In this document: in pieces, positions 1 to 8,720 of the stretch
Layout of the letters: each line of letters starts with the position of its first letter
Position numbering within the stretch: the stretch's first letter is position 1
Source: Bacillus ndiopicus
Lineage (GTDB): Bacteria > Bacillota > Bacilli > Bacillales_A > Planococcaceae
Direction: 5' to 3'
DNA length: 64,000 bases
Assembly: GCF_000612805.1 (NCBI RefSeq)
Contig: NZ_HG964404.1
Coordinates: forward strand, 335,091 to 399,090
Notes under the pieces: generated by a model
Databases searched by the model: none
The model's input: only the letters and a program-made list of their open reading frames with translations
What the model was told of the DNA's origin: nothing
Program-made: the position numbers and the translations under genes

Positions 1-2
1 GC

Positions 3-662
3 TTAACTGGTTTAGACTTGACTGGCGACATGTATGAACAAGCCGCGGAGGAATTAGGACGCTACCAAGGCAAGCTGTATGCGGAGCAGCCCAATGTACT
101 GCAAAGCCTGCACAACTTGAGCCATGCAGATTTCATGAAGAATACGTATCTGCATTACCGTTCATGGCCGGTCGTTTACGATTATATACGCTCGGAAGAC
201 TGCGAATTGCCACTGCACTTACGGCAAATGCTTATTGACATCGATAAGAGCGCAGACGAAATACTATCACGCATCCAAAAACTGCCCCTCGTGCTTTGCC
301 ACCGGGACTTCTGGGTGACTAACCTGATCTATGCCGACGAGAAAATCGCGCTCATTGATTGGGACACATCAGGATGGGGTTATTTAGGAGAGGATCTCGC
401 AAGCCTGATTGCGGATGAATCGGATATCAATCACATGGTCGAATACTACCAACGATGCGTCCCTGCTTATTATAAAGGATTTTCAGAGTATGTGGATGTA
501 TCCCATATCGCTGATAATTGCGTCTATGAGATGATCCTTCTCGTATTCGGGTACAGACTTGTGGAGTCGTATCTCTACGCGGAGAACGATGACGAGAAGA
601 CAAATCAGGTCCTTACACTCCAAAAAATCTATGAAATGAAGGCCATCCCTGTGCAGGGTTGA
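3..662 (+). CDS. APH-family phosphotransferase, C-terminal part, cut by window start
   Basis: Kinase of the aminoglycoside-phosphotransferase/choline-kinase fold, which moves the ATP gamma-phosphate to a small hydroxylated substrate in the cytosol; the substrate is unknown. The frame is open to the window edge, so the N-terminal lobe is missing and the TTG at 18 is only the first in-window start. The catalytic loop HRDFWVTN lies at 300-323 and the metal-binding IDWD at 354-365, in the expected order. The gene looks more GC-rich than most of the window and is followed directly by an IS3 remnant, suggesting acquired DNA. CotS/YtaA-like spore kinases share the fold, so a resistance role cannot be claimed. 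Confidence 0.8.
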   Translation, partial: LTGLDLTGDMYEQAAEELGRYQGKLYAEQPNVLQSLHNLSHADFMKNTYLHYRSWPVVYDYIRSEDCELPLHLRQMLIDIDKSADEILSRIQKLPLVLCHRDFWVTNLIYADEKIALIDWDTSGWGYLGEDLASLIADESDINHMVEYYQRCVPAYYKGFSEYVDVSHIADNCVYEMILLVFGYRLVESYLYAENDDEKTNQVLTLQKIYEMKAIPVQG

Positions 663-748
663 CTCTAAAAAAAGAAACTCCAAAACCCTAGATTTGAACT
701 GCATCCCAATTGTTAGACACATCTAACAATGGAGGTGCAGTTTTTTCT

Positions 749-925
749 ATGTTTAAGTATACTGCAGAAGATAAATTAAAAGCAGTTGAGCGTTATTTAA
801 ATGGATTAGAAAGTGCTAATGAAATAGCTAAATCTTTGGAGACGGATCATAAAGCAATCCTTAAATAGGTTAAACAATATGAATACAATGGTGAGGAAGC
901 TTTTGCTCAACCATATACAAATTAC
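749..925 (+). pseudogene. IS3-family transposase OrfA N-terminal remnant with in-frame TAG
   Basis: ATG at 749, preceded by GGAGG, opens a frame beginning MFKYTAEDKLKAVERYLNG, typical of the helix-turn-helix OrfA of IS3/IS150-type elements. The frame is broken by TAG at 866-868, where family members usually have the Trp of a xxWVKQYE motif; VKQYEYNGEEAF follows in the same frame. No OrfB or DDE domain follows, so this is a dead fragment. Confidence 0.75.
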
Positions 926-967
926 ACACTAATGTTTAAAATGGATGTACTCAATTTTATGATCGTG

Positions 968-1021
968 ACTTTATTATCGATATACACAACTACTCACCAT
1001 TGTATATATAGATAATAAAGT
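968..1021. repeat. Long imperfect inverted repeat
   Basis: ACTTTATTATC at 968-978 is perfectly complementary to 1011-1021. The pairing continues inward with ATATACA against TGTATAT around a 14-base loop. It lies between the IS3 remnant and the next gene and may be an element end or a transcription stop. Confidence 0.45.
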
Positions 1022-1050
1022 TTAAATTCCAATATCTAAATCAAAAAATA

Positions 1051-1093
1051 AGGAGTAATACATATTAATCAATGACTAATATGTATTACTCCT
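1051..1093. terminator. Perfect 17-bp hairpin downstream of the VOC gene
   Basis: Bases 1051-1067 pair perfectly with 1077-1093 around a 9-base loop, immediately 3' of the minus-strand VOC gene ending at 1098. It works as an intrinsic-terminator-like stem. Its core closely resembles the hairpin at 38892-38926, which also follows a VOC gene. Confidence 0.65.
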
Positions 1094-1097
1094 TTAC

Positions 1098-1550
1098 CTA
1101 TTTGTTCCCAAGCTGTTCCGCCAAACCAATTAGAAGACCTTCGACTCCACGAATATAACAGAGTCGATACGAATCCCCGTACTGAACCACTTCGCCAACA
1201 ATTTGAGCACCATGCTTAGCGAGTCTGGATACCATTTCGTCAATGTCTTCAACGGCGAACATGACACGTAGATAACCGAGGGCGTTTACAGGAGCAGTCC
1301 GGTGATCTGAAATAGTTGGCGGGGTCAGAAATCGCGAAAGCTCAAGTCGGCTGTGCCCGTCTGGGGTAACCATCATAGCAATCTCTACACACTGAGAACC
1401 CAATCCAGTTACGCGCCCAGCCCATTCACCTTCGACAGTAGCTCGACCTTCGAGAGTCAAGCCAATCTCCTCGAAAAAAGAGATTGCGTCATCAAGGGAT
1501 TCTACAACGATACCGACATTGTCCATTCTTAGTAATTTGTTTTCTGCCAA
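1098..1550 (-). CDS. VOC-superfamily (glyoxalase/bleomycin-resistance fold) protein
   Basis: A 150-residue protein with two beta-alpha-beta-beta-beta modules of the vicinal-oxygen-chelate fold: an N-terminal LRMDNVGIVVESLDDAISFF and a C-terminal half ending in GVEGLLIGLAEQLG. Members are metal-dependent lyases, dioxygenases or binding proteins; the substrate here is unknown. The start is TTG at 1550, chosen because AGGAG lies nine bases upstream. The gene shares the raised GC of the first 1.6 kb and ends in a perfect hairpin, so it may be part of an acquired cassette. Confidence 0.8.
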   Translation of the reverse strand: MAENKLLRMDNVGIVVESLDDAISFFEEIGLTLEGRATVEGEWAGRVTGLGSQCVEIAMMVTPDGHSRLELSRFLTPPTISDHRTAPVNALGYLRVMFAVEDIDEMVSRLAKHGAQIVGEVVQYGDSYRLCYIRGVEGLLIGLAEQLGNK

Positions 1551-1609
1551 AGCCTTTATCTCCTTATGTGTAATAGTTTATTATTTGCCCCTCTTCGTAA
1601 AATATTCTA

Positions 1610-2317
1610 TTAAAACGCAAGTAAATCGTTATACATCGTCTGCTGTGTTTCTGTTAATTTCCCATCAGAATACATAATAGCTAATTGCTTCAATGCTAAT
1701 AGTGCATTTTTCTTTAATATTGGATCTAGCTTCCCAGTAATTTTGATTTGACCAAAAGCAGTTGCGTAGGTAACCATATCACTTTGCACCATATCCATTT
1801 CATGCTCTTTCGCCATATCGCGGACAGCTTCTTCATCCAATGTATCAACAGCTATATAATGCATTCCCCATATATTCTCGATGAGATGTTTTGGGAAAGT
1901 AGCAAAATTAACGCTATGCTTCTTTCTTATAACGTCTTCTATTTCATGTAGTGTATCCGATCCTTCATCACTGCCAAAGGGTGCTTCTTCATCGCCACAA
2001 TCATAATAAAATTCTTCTGTGAAATGAGCGACAAAACGTGGGTGTGAAGTTTTTGGATGTGGGCCGTATTCATCTACATCAAAGTAAAGACAATTATCAT
2101 AGTCAAATGTAGGATTTGCTTGATAGCCTTTTTTTAATTTACTGGAAATTAACTTTTGAGCTTCTTTTTCACAAATTTCTTGCGACTCAAATTCTTTTAT
2201 TTCATACTTTCCGATTGTCCCACTTTTTCCGTAATGCACACATATTGTCATCTCAGAATAATCAATTGTCCAAAATTTATTGGATTTCTCGTCTTGGTAT
2301 ATAAAAGCCTTTTTCAT
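1610..2317 (-). CDS. WGR-domain protein
   Basis: A 235-residue soluble protein. Residues 1-70 form a WGR-type domain (opening MKKAFIYQDEKSNKFWTID, then HYGKSGTIGKYEIKEF), a fold also found in bacterial MolR-like proteins and eukaryotic PARPs, where it binds nucleic acid. The rest is unassigned and acidic. The ATG at 2317 abuts the TAG of the upstream gene at 2318-2320, so the two are probably translationally coupled. It stands at the downstream end of a run of immunity-like genes, and WGR proteins are often seen in such loci. Function unknown. Confidence 0.75.
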   Translation of the reverse strand: MKKAFIYQDEKSNKFWTIDYSEMTICVHYGKSGTIGKYEIKEFESQEICEKEAQKLISSKLKKGYQANPTFDYDNCLYFDVDEYGPHPKTSHPRFVAHFTEEFYYDCGDEEAPFGSDEGSDTLHEIEDVIRKKHSVNFATFPKHLIENIWGMHYIAVDTLDEEAVRDMAKEHEMDMVQSDMVTYATAFGQIKITGKLDPILKKNALLALKQLAIMYSDGKLTETQQTMYNDLLAF

Positions 2318-2878
2318 CTATGTTGAAAGCTCTCCTTTCTCTATGTTCCAAAGTTTCCTGACTATCTCATCTTGAGTATATTCAAAATAGTTTCCGTCTT
2401 TATCTTTATTTCTTTGAAAAAGTTGATGCTTATAGGCTTGAAAATTCAACTTCAAAAAATTTGTGAAATATCCATTTATCGATATTATACGATTATAGAA
2501 TTTAGCCTTAAAGGGGTGGTCATTTTCATTAGGCTCTTCAAATGTCTTTATGCGCCTTACAACTTCAGTTAACTCTTCTTTTGTAATGCTTTCTACAACT
2601 TTTGGGTCTGGCAAACTAATATCAAACGCTAAATTTTCTGCGCCATCCGCTTCCCACCATTCCCACAAATTAAACTGCGACATGTCCTTTCCTGTCATTT
2701 CGTTAAGCTTACTTTCAAGTTTCGCATATTCTGCGTAGTCTTCATCTCCATGCTCGTCGCAATAAGCAGTATAGGCCAAAATAAGCTTTAATACTTCGGG
2801 ATAGCGCCTTTCAGCTATGTCAAAATTAGCTTCAATTTCTTTTCTTAATTCAATTGGTTGTACCTCCTTAGTTATCAA
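2318..2878 (-). CDS. Hypothetical protein coupled to the WGR gene
   Basis: A protein of up to 186 residues with no recognised family; soluble, charged, with a Trp-rich LWEWWE stretch near residue 71. The only canonical start is TTG at 2878, but it lacks a ribosome binding site. A strong AAGGAGG lies inside the frame at codons 4-6, eight bases before an in-frame ATT (2854), which may be the real, non-canonical start. It directly precedes the WGR gene without a gap, so the two probably form a unit. Confidence 0.6.
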   Translation of the reverse strand: MITKEVQPIELRKEIEANFDIAERRYPEVLKLILAYTAYCDEHGDEDYAEYAKLESKLNEMTGKDMSQFNLWEWWEADGAENLAFDISLPDPKVVESITKEELTEVVRRIKTFEEPNENDHPFKAKFYNRIISINGYFTNFLKLNFQAYKHQLFQRNKDKDGNYFEYTQDEIVRKLWNIEKGELST

Positions 2879-3041
2879 TCATTGCCATCGAGATTGGAGC
2901 TACTTGCAAGTTTCAAACAATACTTGCTTAATATTTTCGCTTTTAACATGATTACCGACCAGACATCTATTAACGAATAAAGACCTTGCTTAAAATAACG
3001 GATAATTTATTTCTATAATCTTCAACCTTTTCTCTGCTCTA

Positions 3042-4706
3042 TTAATCCAATATTGCCCTAGAAAATAAATCCTGTATCAGTTCATCATTTTCACAAGCCT
3101 GTTTAAATCCAACAGCGAATTGCAGCAATGCTTCTTTTTGATTGGAATACGCACAAAACATATCTGCCTCTGGATCGAAACGCACAATGCCTACTAGCTC
3201 TGGTAACTTCTCTTGCAAGTACACATCTGCAAGCGATGCCCAATCATAGCCGTTACCTTGGAATCCTTCATCTTCCCTTGTTTCAAACAACTCTTGTTTA
3301 TAAATACCAGCCGTTAAAAAGAATGAAGTATTCCCACTATCATGTTCTAACCATTTAAACGGTTTAAGTGCCTCATTCACTATTTGAGCTTGTAGACGGG
3401 CTACCTTATCTGCTGTAAAACTTAATATCCCCTGTTGATTTACAATATCCCCCTTCGCTATGCATTCGTCTAGCCAATCTGCAACAAAATCTGGGGCGTA
3501 TCCTCCTGTACTAAAGCCATGTGCAAGTGCAATAATATCCTTGTAATCTGCTAAATACTGCTCTCGCGTCACCTCTGAATTGGCGTTAGTGTACAGCCAA
3601 AACTGGATATCATACATCAGCATAGATAGTTCGTCGGCATGTAAAGCAAAGAAGCCTTTGTCCTCTACAATCTGCATACAAATGCTTCGAATAGCGGCTT
3701 CTATTTGATTCCCCTCTCCTGTATTCTCACTTAATGATTGTAATAATGGAGAGAATGGCGCATGTTTCACCATGTCCAAATCGTCAAGTTTATCTTGTTC
3801 TGATGTATCGAATACTTCCTCATTCACCAATCCAGTAATAAAAGTCGCAAAATTTGGCGCAAGGAAAGTAATATAATAATCAGCCTCTTGGTCTACATGT
3901 ACAACAGCAGGCTCGCCATCTGCACCACATGCACGATAATCGAGCATAATAACATCATGACCTGCTGATGGGCAATCCGCGATAACAACACCAATATTTG
4001 GGTAACCCCATTCTTCCAACATAAAATTGCTACCCAAATCGCCACCTAAGCTATACGTCTTCTCACGACCAATGCCCATGATTCCTGTAATCGCCACATG
4101 ATCTTCTGCCCATGAAGTTGGCATAGCCGTTGGAAAACAAGTGTTTACTGGTATACCGCCGTTCTGCTTTTGCATAAACCAAATATAATCTGCTGGTAGT
4201 TTATAGCCAAGCTCCTCTTCTATAGAAGCAATCATTTCAGTAGTTGGAGGTGCTTCTACATAATTTTTGTCCGCATAATCACTTTTTTCCCAAAATTGAC
4301 TGAAATCACGTTCACGGAAAGGCGTAAGCTTGATATCCTCTAGCGCTTCCGCTGATTTTTTTATAATATCTTGACAGGCTACAATATACTCCTCAGCTAT
4401 GGCATCAAACTGTAATTCCAGCGTTTTTTCAAATGCATCTAGTGCCTCTTGCCATTTCTGCATATAGAAATAAGCATAGCCAACACGCCAATGCCAATCC
4501 GCGTCTTGTTGCCCCTGTTGTTTAACTGTAAATAACTCGGACAACGCTTCCTGATAACGCCCTAAATTATTAAGTGCACGACCATAGTGACCTATTAATT
4601 CGTAATTTCGCTCTGACTTAGGCAATTGCTCAATTGCTTCGACAATTTTGTCATGTTGGTCATCCTCATACCATTTTTCTAACATGCTCAATAACTTTTC
4701 TGACAT
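3042..4706 (-). CDS. TPR - SUKH (SMI1/KNR4) - Imm51 fusion protein, immunity-like
   Basis: A 554-residue cytosolic protein made of three parts. Tetratricopeptide-like helices lie at about 35-110 (GHYGRALNNLGRYQEALSEL). A SUKH/SMI1-KNR4 domain lies at about 150-300 (EEELGYKLPADYIWFMQKQNGG; later NIGVVIADCPSAGHDVIMLDY). A C-terminal domain at about 430-550 resembles immunity protein 51 (DEGFQGNGYDWASLA; FDPEADMFCAYS). SUKH and Imm51 domains are known antidotes in bacterial polymorphic toxin systems, so this looks like a two-headed immunity protein; the target toxin is not visible. GGGAGTGGG precedes the ATG. Confidence 0.75.
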   Translation of the reverse strand: MSEKLLSMLEKWYEDDQHDKIVEAIEQLPKSERNYELIGHYGRALNNLGRYQEALSELFTVKQQGQQDADWHWRVGYAYFYMQKWQEALDAFEKTLELQFDAIAEEYIVACQDIIKKSAEALEDIKLTPFRERDFSQFWEKSDYADKNYVEAPPTTEMIASIEEELGYKLPADYIWFMQKQNGGIPVNTCFPTAMPTSWAEDHVAITGIMGIGREKTYSLGGDLGSNFMLEEWGYPNIGVVIADCPSAGHDVIMLDYRACGADGEPAVVHVDQEADYYITFLAPNFATFITGLVNEEVFDTSEQDKLDDLDMVKHAPFSPLLQSLSENTGEGNQIEAAIRSICMQIVEDKGFFALHADELSMLMYDIQFWLYTNANSEVTREQYLADYKDIIALAHGFSTGGYAPDFVADWLDECIAKGDIVNQQGILSFTADKVARLQAQIVNEALKPFKWLEHDSGNTSFFLTAGIYKQELFETREDEGFQGNGYDWASLADVYLQEKLPELVGIVRFDPEADMFCAYSNQKEALLQFAVGFKQACENDELIQDLFSRAILD

Positions 4707-4800
4707 AATCCCACTCCCTCTTAATCACTCTGTAATCCAGCTAAACAAGTATCTTGTATCTTTATAGAAATGCTTGAAACATCAGCAGGTACGGTTTTTC

Positions 4801-5211
4801 TCATGAAAAAGAACTTTCTCCAGCATTCGGTAAATTGCCGCATTCATAACTTTCCTTCATTTCAAGAACAAAATTGGTAACATGACCTGTCACCAGGCAA
4901 CCAACAATCAGCCTTATATCATCGGATACATAGGCGGCAAAATCAGCGTGATTAGTCTGCTTAATGATTCTTTCATACATTTGCTTACTTGCGCTATCCT
5001 GAAGCACCGCTATTCTTTTTCGATCCACCGCTGACATACTTTCGATTAGAGTTGTCAAATCACCATATGTAGTTATCCATTGTGAATCAAACGGATCAGT
5101 ATCCCGCTGATCTAGGTACTGATCAATTACATCTGAATTGCCATATTTAGGATTGACTTTAAAGGTGGATAACAAATCAATCCAAGTAGTAATATGATTA
5201 ATATTTAACAA
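4801..5211 (-). CDS. Hypothetical protein in the immunity-like array
   Basis: A 136-residue soluble protein that I do not recognise. The TTG start at 5211 has GGGGAG six bases upstream. It has no membrane segment or obvious metal site; the middle (IESMSAVDRKRIAVLQDS) is helical and the C-terminal part contains two Cys. Its location between a SUKH/Imm51 protein and a large uncharacterised protein, all on one strand, suggests a related immunity or accessory role, by context only. Confidence 0.5.
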   Translation of the reverse strand: MLNINHITTWIDLLSTFKVNPKYGNSDVIDQYLDQRDTDPFDSQWITTYGDLTTLIESMSAVDRKRIAVLQDSASKQMYERIIKQTNHADFAAYVSDDIRLIVGCLVTGHVTNFVLEMKESYECGNLPNAGESSFS

Positions 5212-5427
5212 TGGAATCTCCCCTATTTGAAAGTGGTGAAAAAATCTGATTTTTCATCAAAAGTAACTGCAATTTTCTAGCAGCTTCTTTACTCTCGATT
5301 TAAGCAATGCTTTGATTTCAGCTATATTCATCTGCAACGTGACATATTAGCTAACATTTTCTCAATATTGCGCTCTCACCTTTATAGCGATTTCCTGCTT
5401 TCTAAAGAACTTAAGAAAGCTTGCAAA

Positions 5428-7110
5428 TTAGTATTCTTCCATCCAACCTACTAATTTTTCTAGCATTTCTTGGATTGGTGCTGATTCTTTTTCAATGCGT
5501 TGTGCTAACTCCTCTAGACTACCAAAAATTTGATATAGCACATATCCACGTTGATAGTCTTCTTTGCTCTCCAGTTGATGTATTAATTCAGCTAGCAATT
5601 CCTGTTCAGCAATGTGAATTTCTTTTAAAGGCTCAAGCTCCCCTTCATTTGCGCTAAGTAAAATGTCAATCAGTACAGGTATCCGTTCCACTGTTAGGTT
5701 ATGCATGTTCAGAAAAGCCTCTGCATAGTTATTTTGTACAAGCTGGTGCTCTGAATCAACAAGTGACATATAGCTTTGCACAAGTGGAAAATAAGCATCG
5801 CTATAAAGCCCTAAGCCAAATACAGCATATGTTCCAGGCATAGCCGATAGCTCACTAGGCTCCACGTCCTCATACCACGCATATTCTTCCATTGCCACTT
5901 TTGCATAATCAGCAATCAATGGGAATAAGTTCGGATACGCAAGACAATTTGCGAAAAATTGGTGTAGCTCAGATTTCGCAAGACCTTGAATAGGTAAATA
6001 GTTTTCTTCCGGGCTCTTTAACTGTAGGCTATAGCCTTTGACAAAGCCCGCTTGTAACAAATCAATAATGTACTGTAACGCTTCACGATAGGCTTCTTCT
6101 TCCTCAACAATGATATGAATCGAAATAGATTTTTGAATATCATTGGCTGTTCCTTGAAAGCGCACACTTTGACGCATACGTTCACAATGCTCGCTGCCAT
6201 TTTGTAAATAATCCTTGGCCTCTTGTGAGCCTAGCTGCTGCGCGAATTCAAGATATTGTTTACGTGTATCAGGTTCTTTAGAGCCAATTTGTTTGGCAAT
6301 ATAAACGAAGAACTCTAGCTCTTCTTGCGCAGGCCTATCCTCTGACTTGAGTAGCCATTTCGTTGTATATTCCCCAGTTTCCTCAAAGTAAACTGATAAA
6401 ATATACTCCTTGGCCCAAGCTTTAAATGCTGATGTATAATCATATATCCATTTATTTATGCGCTCTTCATTCCCTTTATATTTTTCCAATACTCGTTGTA
6501 TTAATGGTTCGATATTAGCTACGCGCTGATGGAAAAAATCTGGATTGACTAGGCAACGAGCAAAGAAAAACCCATCTTTCTCAGCAGGTCGTACAGGTAA
6601 ATCAGCCATCACCTTAGTTTCAATAAAAGTAGCTAGCGTTTGTTTTGCTAATGTGAATTTGCCGTTATTTAGTAGCTCTTTTTGATAGCAAATCTCACGC
6701 CCTTCATGCTCAAACTCCAATATAAATTGAAGGCGATAATCAAAAAGCTTTGCATGATATTTATCAGATTGGAAAACTTGCTCCATTTTGGCACATAAAG
6801 CGGAAAATAATTTTTCTATTTGGTTGATGTCTGTTATCTCTTGCATGTAATCGCCCGCTGCTACCTTATAAGCATCATCACTCCAGCTAAATGGCTCGTG
6901 TGTATAAATCGAAATCGTTCCATAATGAGGGGTTCCCCATTGTAATTTAGCCAATTTTTTTGATGTCCATTTTACCTTTACATAATGATGAACACCTATA
7001 TGTAGCCTGCTCCAGTCCTTTATTTTACTAATTCGATCGTCTTCATGCTGATAAAAGCGCTCTAACTGCTGCCAGACATCCGCCCAAAACTGTTCTATAT
7101 ATTGTGACAA
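5428..7110 (-). CDS. Large uncharacterised protein (DUF6138-like)
   Basis: About 560 residues, soluble, rich in aromatic and acidic residues, with no signal peptide or membrane segment. It resembles what I remember as the DUF6138 family, but the name is tentative. TTG at 7110 is preferred because GGGGGG lies six bases upstream; the frame can be extended to TTG at 7149, overlapping the preceding gene, but without a ribosome binding site. It sits inside the immunity-like array, apparently in one operon with the 7130-7471 gene. No catalytic motif is evident. Confidence 0.6.
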   Translation of the reverse strand: MSQYIEQFWADVWQQLERFYQHEDDRISKIKDWSRLHIGVHHYVKVKWTSKKLAKLQWGTPHYGTISIYTHEPFSWSDDAYKVAAGDYMQEITDINQIEKLFSALCAKMEQVFQSDKYHAKLFDYRLQFILEFEHEGREICYQKELLNNGKFTLAKQTLATFIETKVMADLPVRPAEKDGFFFARCLVNPDFFHQRVANIEPLIQRVLEKYKGNEERINKWIYDYTSAFKAWAKEYILSVYFEETGEYTTKWLLKSEDRPAQEELEFFVYIAKQIGSKEPDTRKQYLEFAQQLGSQEAKDYLQNGSEHCERMRQSVRFQGTANDIQKSISIHIIVEEEEAYREALQYIIDLLQAGFVKGYSLQLKSPEENYLPIQGLAKSELHQFFANCLAYPNLFPLIADYAKVAMEEYAWYEDVEPSELSAMPGTYAVFGLGLYSDAYFPLVQSYMSLVDSEHQLVQNNYAEAFLNMHNLTVERIPVLIDILLSANEGELEPLKEIHIAEQELLAELIHQLESKEDYQRGYVLYQIFGSLEELAQRIEKESAPIQEMLEKLVGWMEEY

Positions 7111-7129
7111 ATTTATCCCCCCATTTTCA

Positions 7130-7471
7130 TCATGCATCAATTGTTTCAATATAAAATTCGGTAATTACTGTTTTATCAGTATTTGTCTTAGCCTCACAAA
7201 AAAGGACAATTGGGATTTCTTCATTATCAAACCATAAGTACCTGACTTCTGCACAAAAACCACTACCATCATTGTATTCGTACACATCAATATCCATCAA
7301 TGCTTCACTAGGCGGTAAAGTTAGCGTCCCTTGCATCGCTATGACTTCTTTGACAAATGGCAACGTTTCATCATTAAGTATATTTTTTTCCTTCAATTGC
7401 TCGTAACGCTGATGAACTAAATCAACAAGCGTTTCTTTTGTTCGTTGTATAATTTTTTCTTCTATTGTCAC
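7130..7471 (-). CDS. Small hypothetical protein, immunity-like context
   Basis: A 113-residue protein: a helical N-terminus (EEKIIQRTKETLVDLVHQ) and a beta-rich C-terminal half with MDIDVYEYNDGSGF. Not recognised. The GTG start at 7471 has AGGAGG nine bases upstream. The GTG overlaps a TGA (GTGA) that ends the decayed gene upstream, so it was once translationally coupled to that gene. Its stop is 19 bases before the preferred start of the downstream large gene. Confidence 0.5.
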   Translation of the reverse strand: MTIEEKIIQRTKETLVDLVHQRYEQLKEKNILNDETLPFVKEVIAMQGTLTLPPSEALMDIDVYEYNDGSGFCAEVRYLWFDNEEIPIVLFCEAKTNTDKTVITEFYIETIDA

Positions 7472-7672
7472 TGGCTATCGCCTCCTAAATGAGCTTCAAA
7501 ACGTGTACGATATTTTACTTGAAAAAACTTGCTCCAAACTAGCAGCATATCCAATAAAATCTTGTACTTGTAACTTACTCAATCCCAATTGAACCAATGT
7601 ATCCACCAATTTTTGCGAAAATCCACTTGTATAATAACTAGCATGATATTCTCTACTTAAGGGTTTTATCTT
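7469..7672 (-). pseudogene. Decayed C-terminal fragment of an array gene, frameshifted
   Basis: Directly after the TAA of the 7673 gene the same frame stays open (KPLSREYHASYYTSGFSQKL, then LVQLGLSKLQVQDF) and ends at TGA after TCGTACACGTTT. A run of four T at 7498-7501 (read on the minus strand) causes this stop. Removing one T gives an ending TFEAHLGGDSQ and a TGA that overlaps the GTG of the next gene. I infer a gene that lost its 5' part and gained one base. Family unknown. Confidence 0.55.
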
Positions 7673-8074
7673 TTAAAAATCAACTTCTCTCGCATGTCCA
7701 TAAATTACAAAAAAACCGTCCTTCTCTACAAAAGGAATGGAAATCGCTTCAAGCAAAGCTCGTAATTCATCTGAGCAATCTTCAAAGATTGGTGTAACTA
7801 GACGCCCCATATACCGTTTAAATTTAGGAGCAACCTTTATCCATTCTATATGTACACCAAGCGCTGCCTCAGGTGTCCGCCCCCAATCACCTAGCCAATC
7901 TGTAGCAATTTCGATTACTGCTGGATATGGCTCATCCTCAAAAAGTGTTTTTACTTGATATGCTGGAGAAAAAGGCAAATTCTCAATTCCCTCAGAAAGC
8001 TTCCTCCATTTTGTATCATTCATATATGAAGCCAAACCTTTTTCCGCCAATAGCTTGGTTATTTTTTGATTCAA
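7673..8074 (-). CDS. DUF6678-like protein
   Basis: A 133-residue soluble protein. The pattern KWRKLSEGIENLPFSPAYQV near residue 22, the GDWGRTPEAALGVHIEWIKV stretch, and the C-terminal FVEKDGFFVIYGHAR match my memory of the DUF6678 family, often found beside toxin-immunity genes. Function unknown. TTG at 8074 is supported by AAGGGG eight bases upstream. The stop is followed in the same frame by the decayed fragment 7469-7672, so a deletion may have joined the two. Confidence 0.6.
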   Translation of the reverse strand: MNQKITKLLAEKGLASYMNDTKWRKLSEGIENLPFSPAYQVKTLFEDEPYPAVIEIATDWLGDWGRTPEAALGVHIEWIKVAPKFKRYMGRLVTPIFEDCSDELRALLEAISIPFVEKDGFFVIYGHAREVDF

Positions 8075-8091
8075 AATAATTTCCCCTTTAA

Positions 8092-8586
8092 TTATTGCTG
8101 CCAGTTACGCAGAAAATCTGGGAGCAAAGGGTGATTTGGATTACAGCGTGTAGCTGATGATATTTCTAACCTTTCCTCATCAGCATCATCTGTTACCGAA
8201 ATAAATGCAAAAATATGTTCGTCTAGAACGCCCTCTTGTTTTAATTCATACATTGTATCGCTCATTATCGTATGAATTTCCTCTTTATGTACTGCAAATT
8301 GTTCACCAGCATTTAATGCTCTGTCTAGTAGCTCACTACTCACTTTTTGTAATAAATCCGTATCATCGTCATATAAATATTCATCTTTCAAAAAGCGATA
8401 GTTTTCTGGGTTATCCTCATAACTTTCTCCGATTTTAAGAAGTGATTTTTCGGTTCCCATTGTTAAATAGAGGCTACCACAATCACCATCTGTCACTAGT
8501 ACAACGGCATATATTTGTTCGTCCTTTAAGGTCTCATACATTGCTGTATAAGCTTCCTGTACAGCTAATTTGATTTTCTGTTTCAT
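8092..8586 (-). CDS. DUF4303-family protein
   Basis: About 164 residues; the central strand YAVVLVTDGDCGSLYLTMGT, the long middle region with LLDRALNAGEQFAVHKEEI and the ending HPLLPDFLRNWQQ fit DUF4303, a family repeatedly seen in polymorphic-toxin immunity loci. No enzymatic motif. ATG at 8586 is chosen over the adjacent TTG (8589) because AGAGAGTG is better spaced. It lies 17 bases upstream of the 7673-8074 gene and is probably cotranscribed with it. Confidence 0.65.
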   Translation of the reverse strand: MKQKIKLAVQEAYTAMYETLKDEQIYAVVLVTDGDCGSLYLTMGTEKSLLKIGESYEDNPENYRFLKDEYLYDDDTDLLQKVSSELLDRALNAGEQFAVHKEEIHTIMSDTMYELKQEGVLDEHIFAFISVTDDADEERLEISSATRCNPNHPLLPDFLRNWQQ

Positions 8587-8720
8587 CAATACATCACTCT
8601 CTATCTAATTGAAGTCAAAGTGTTTAAGCAATAAAAGCTTGCTCCCTCACTTTTTTTGATACTGAATCTGGGTACATCCCCTTATGAATCAGGATTTTTC
8701 TTCACCAATACACCCTGTAT

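Noticed and set aside
483..722. Minus-strand ORF over the end of the APH gene
   Set aside because: It is antisense to a clear kinase gene, has no ribosome binding site and no recognisable sequence.
5257..5332. 24-codon minus-strand ORF (MNIAEIKALLKS...) in the gap before the 4801 gene
   Set aside because: No ribosome binding site, stop codons follow at once and no homologue comes to mind; probably chance or decay.
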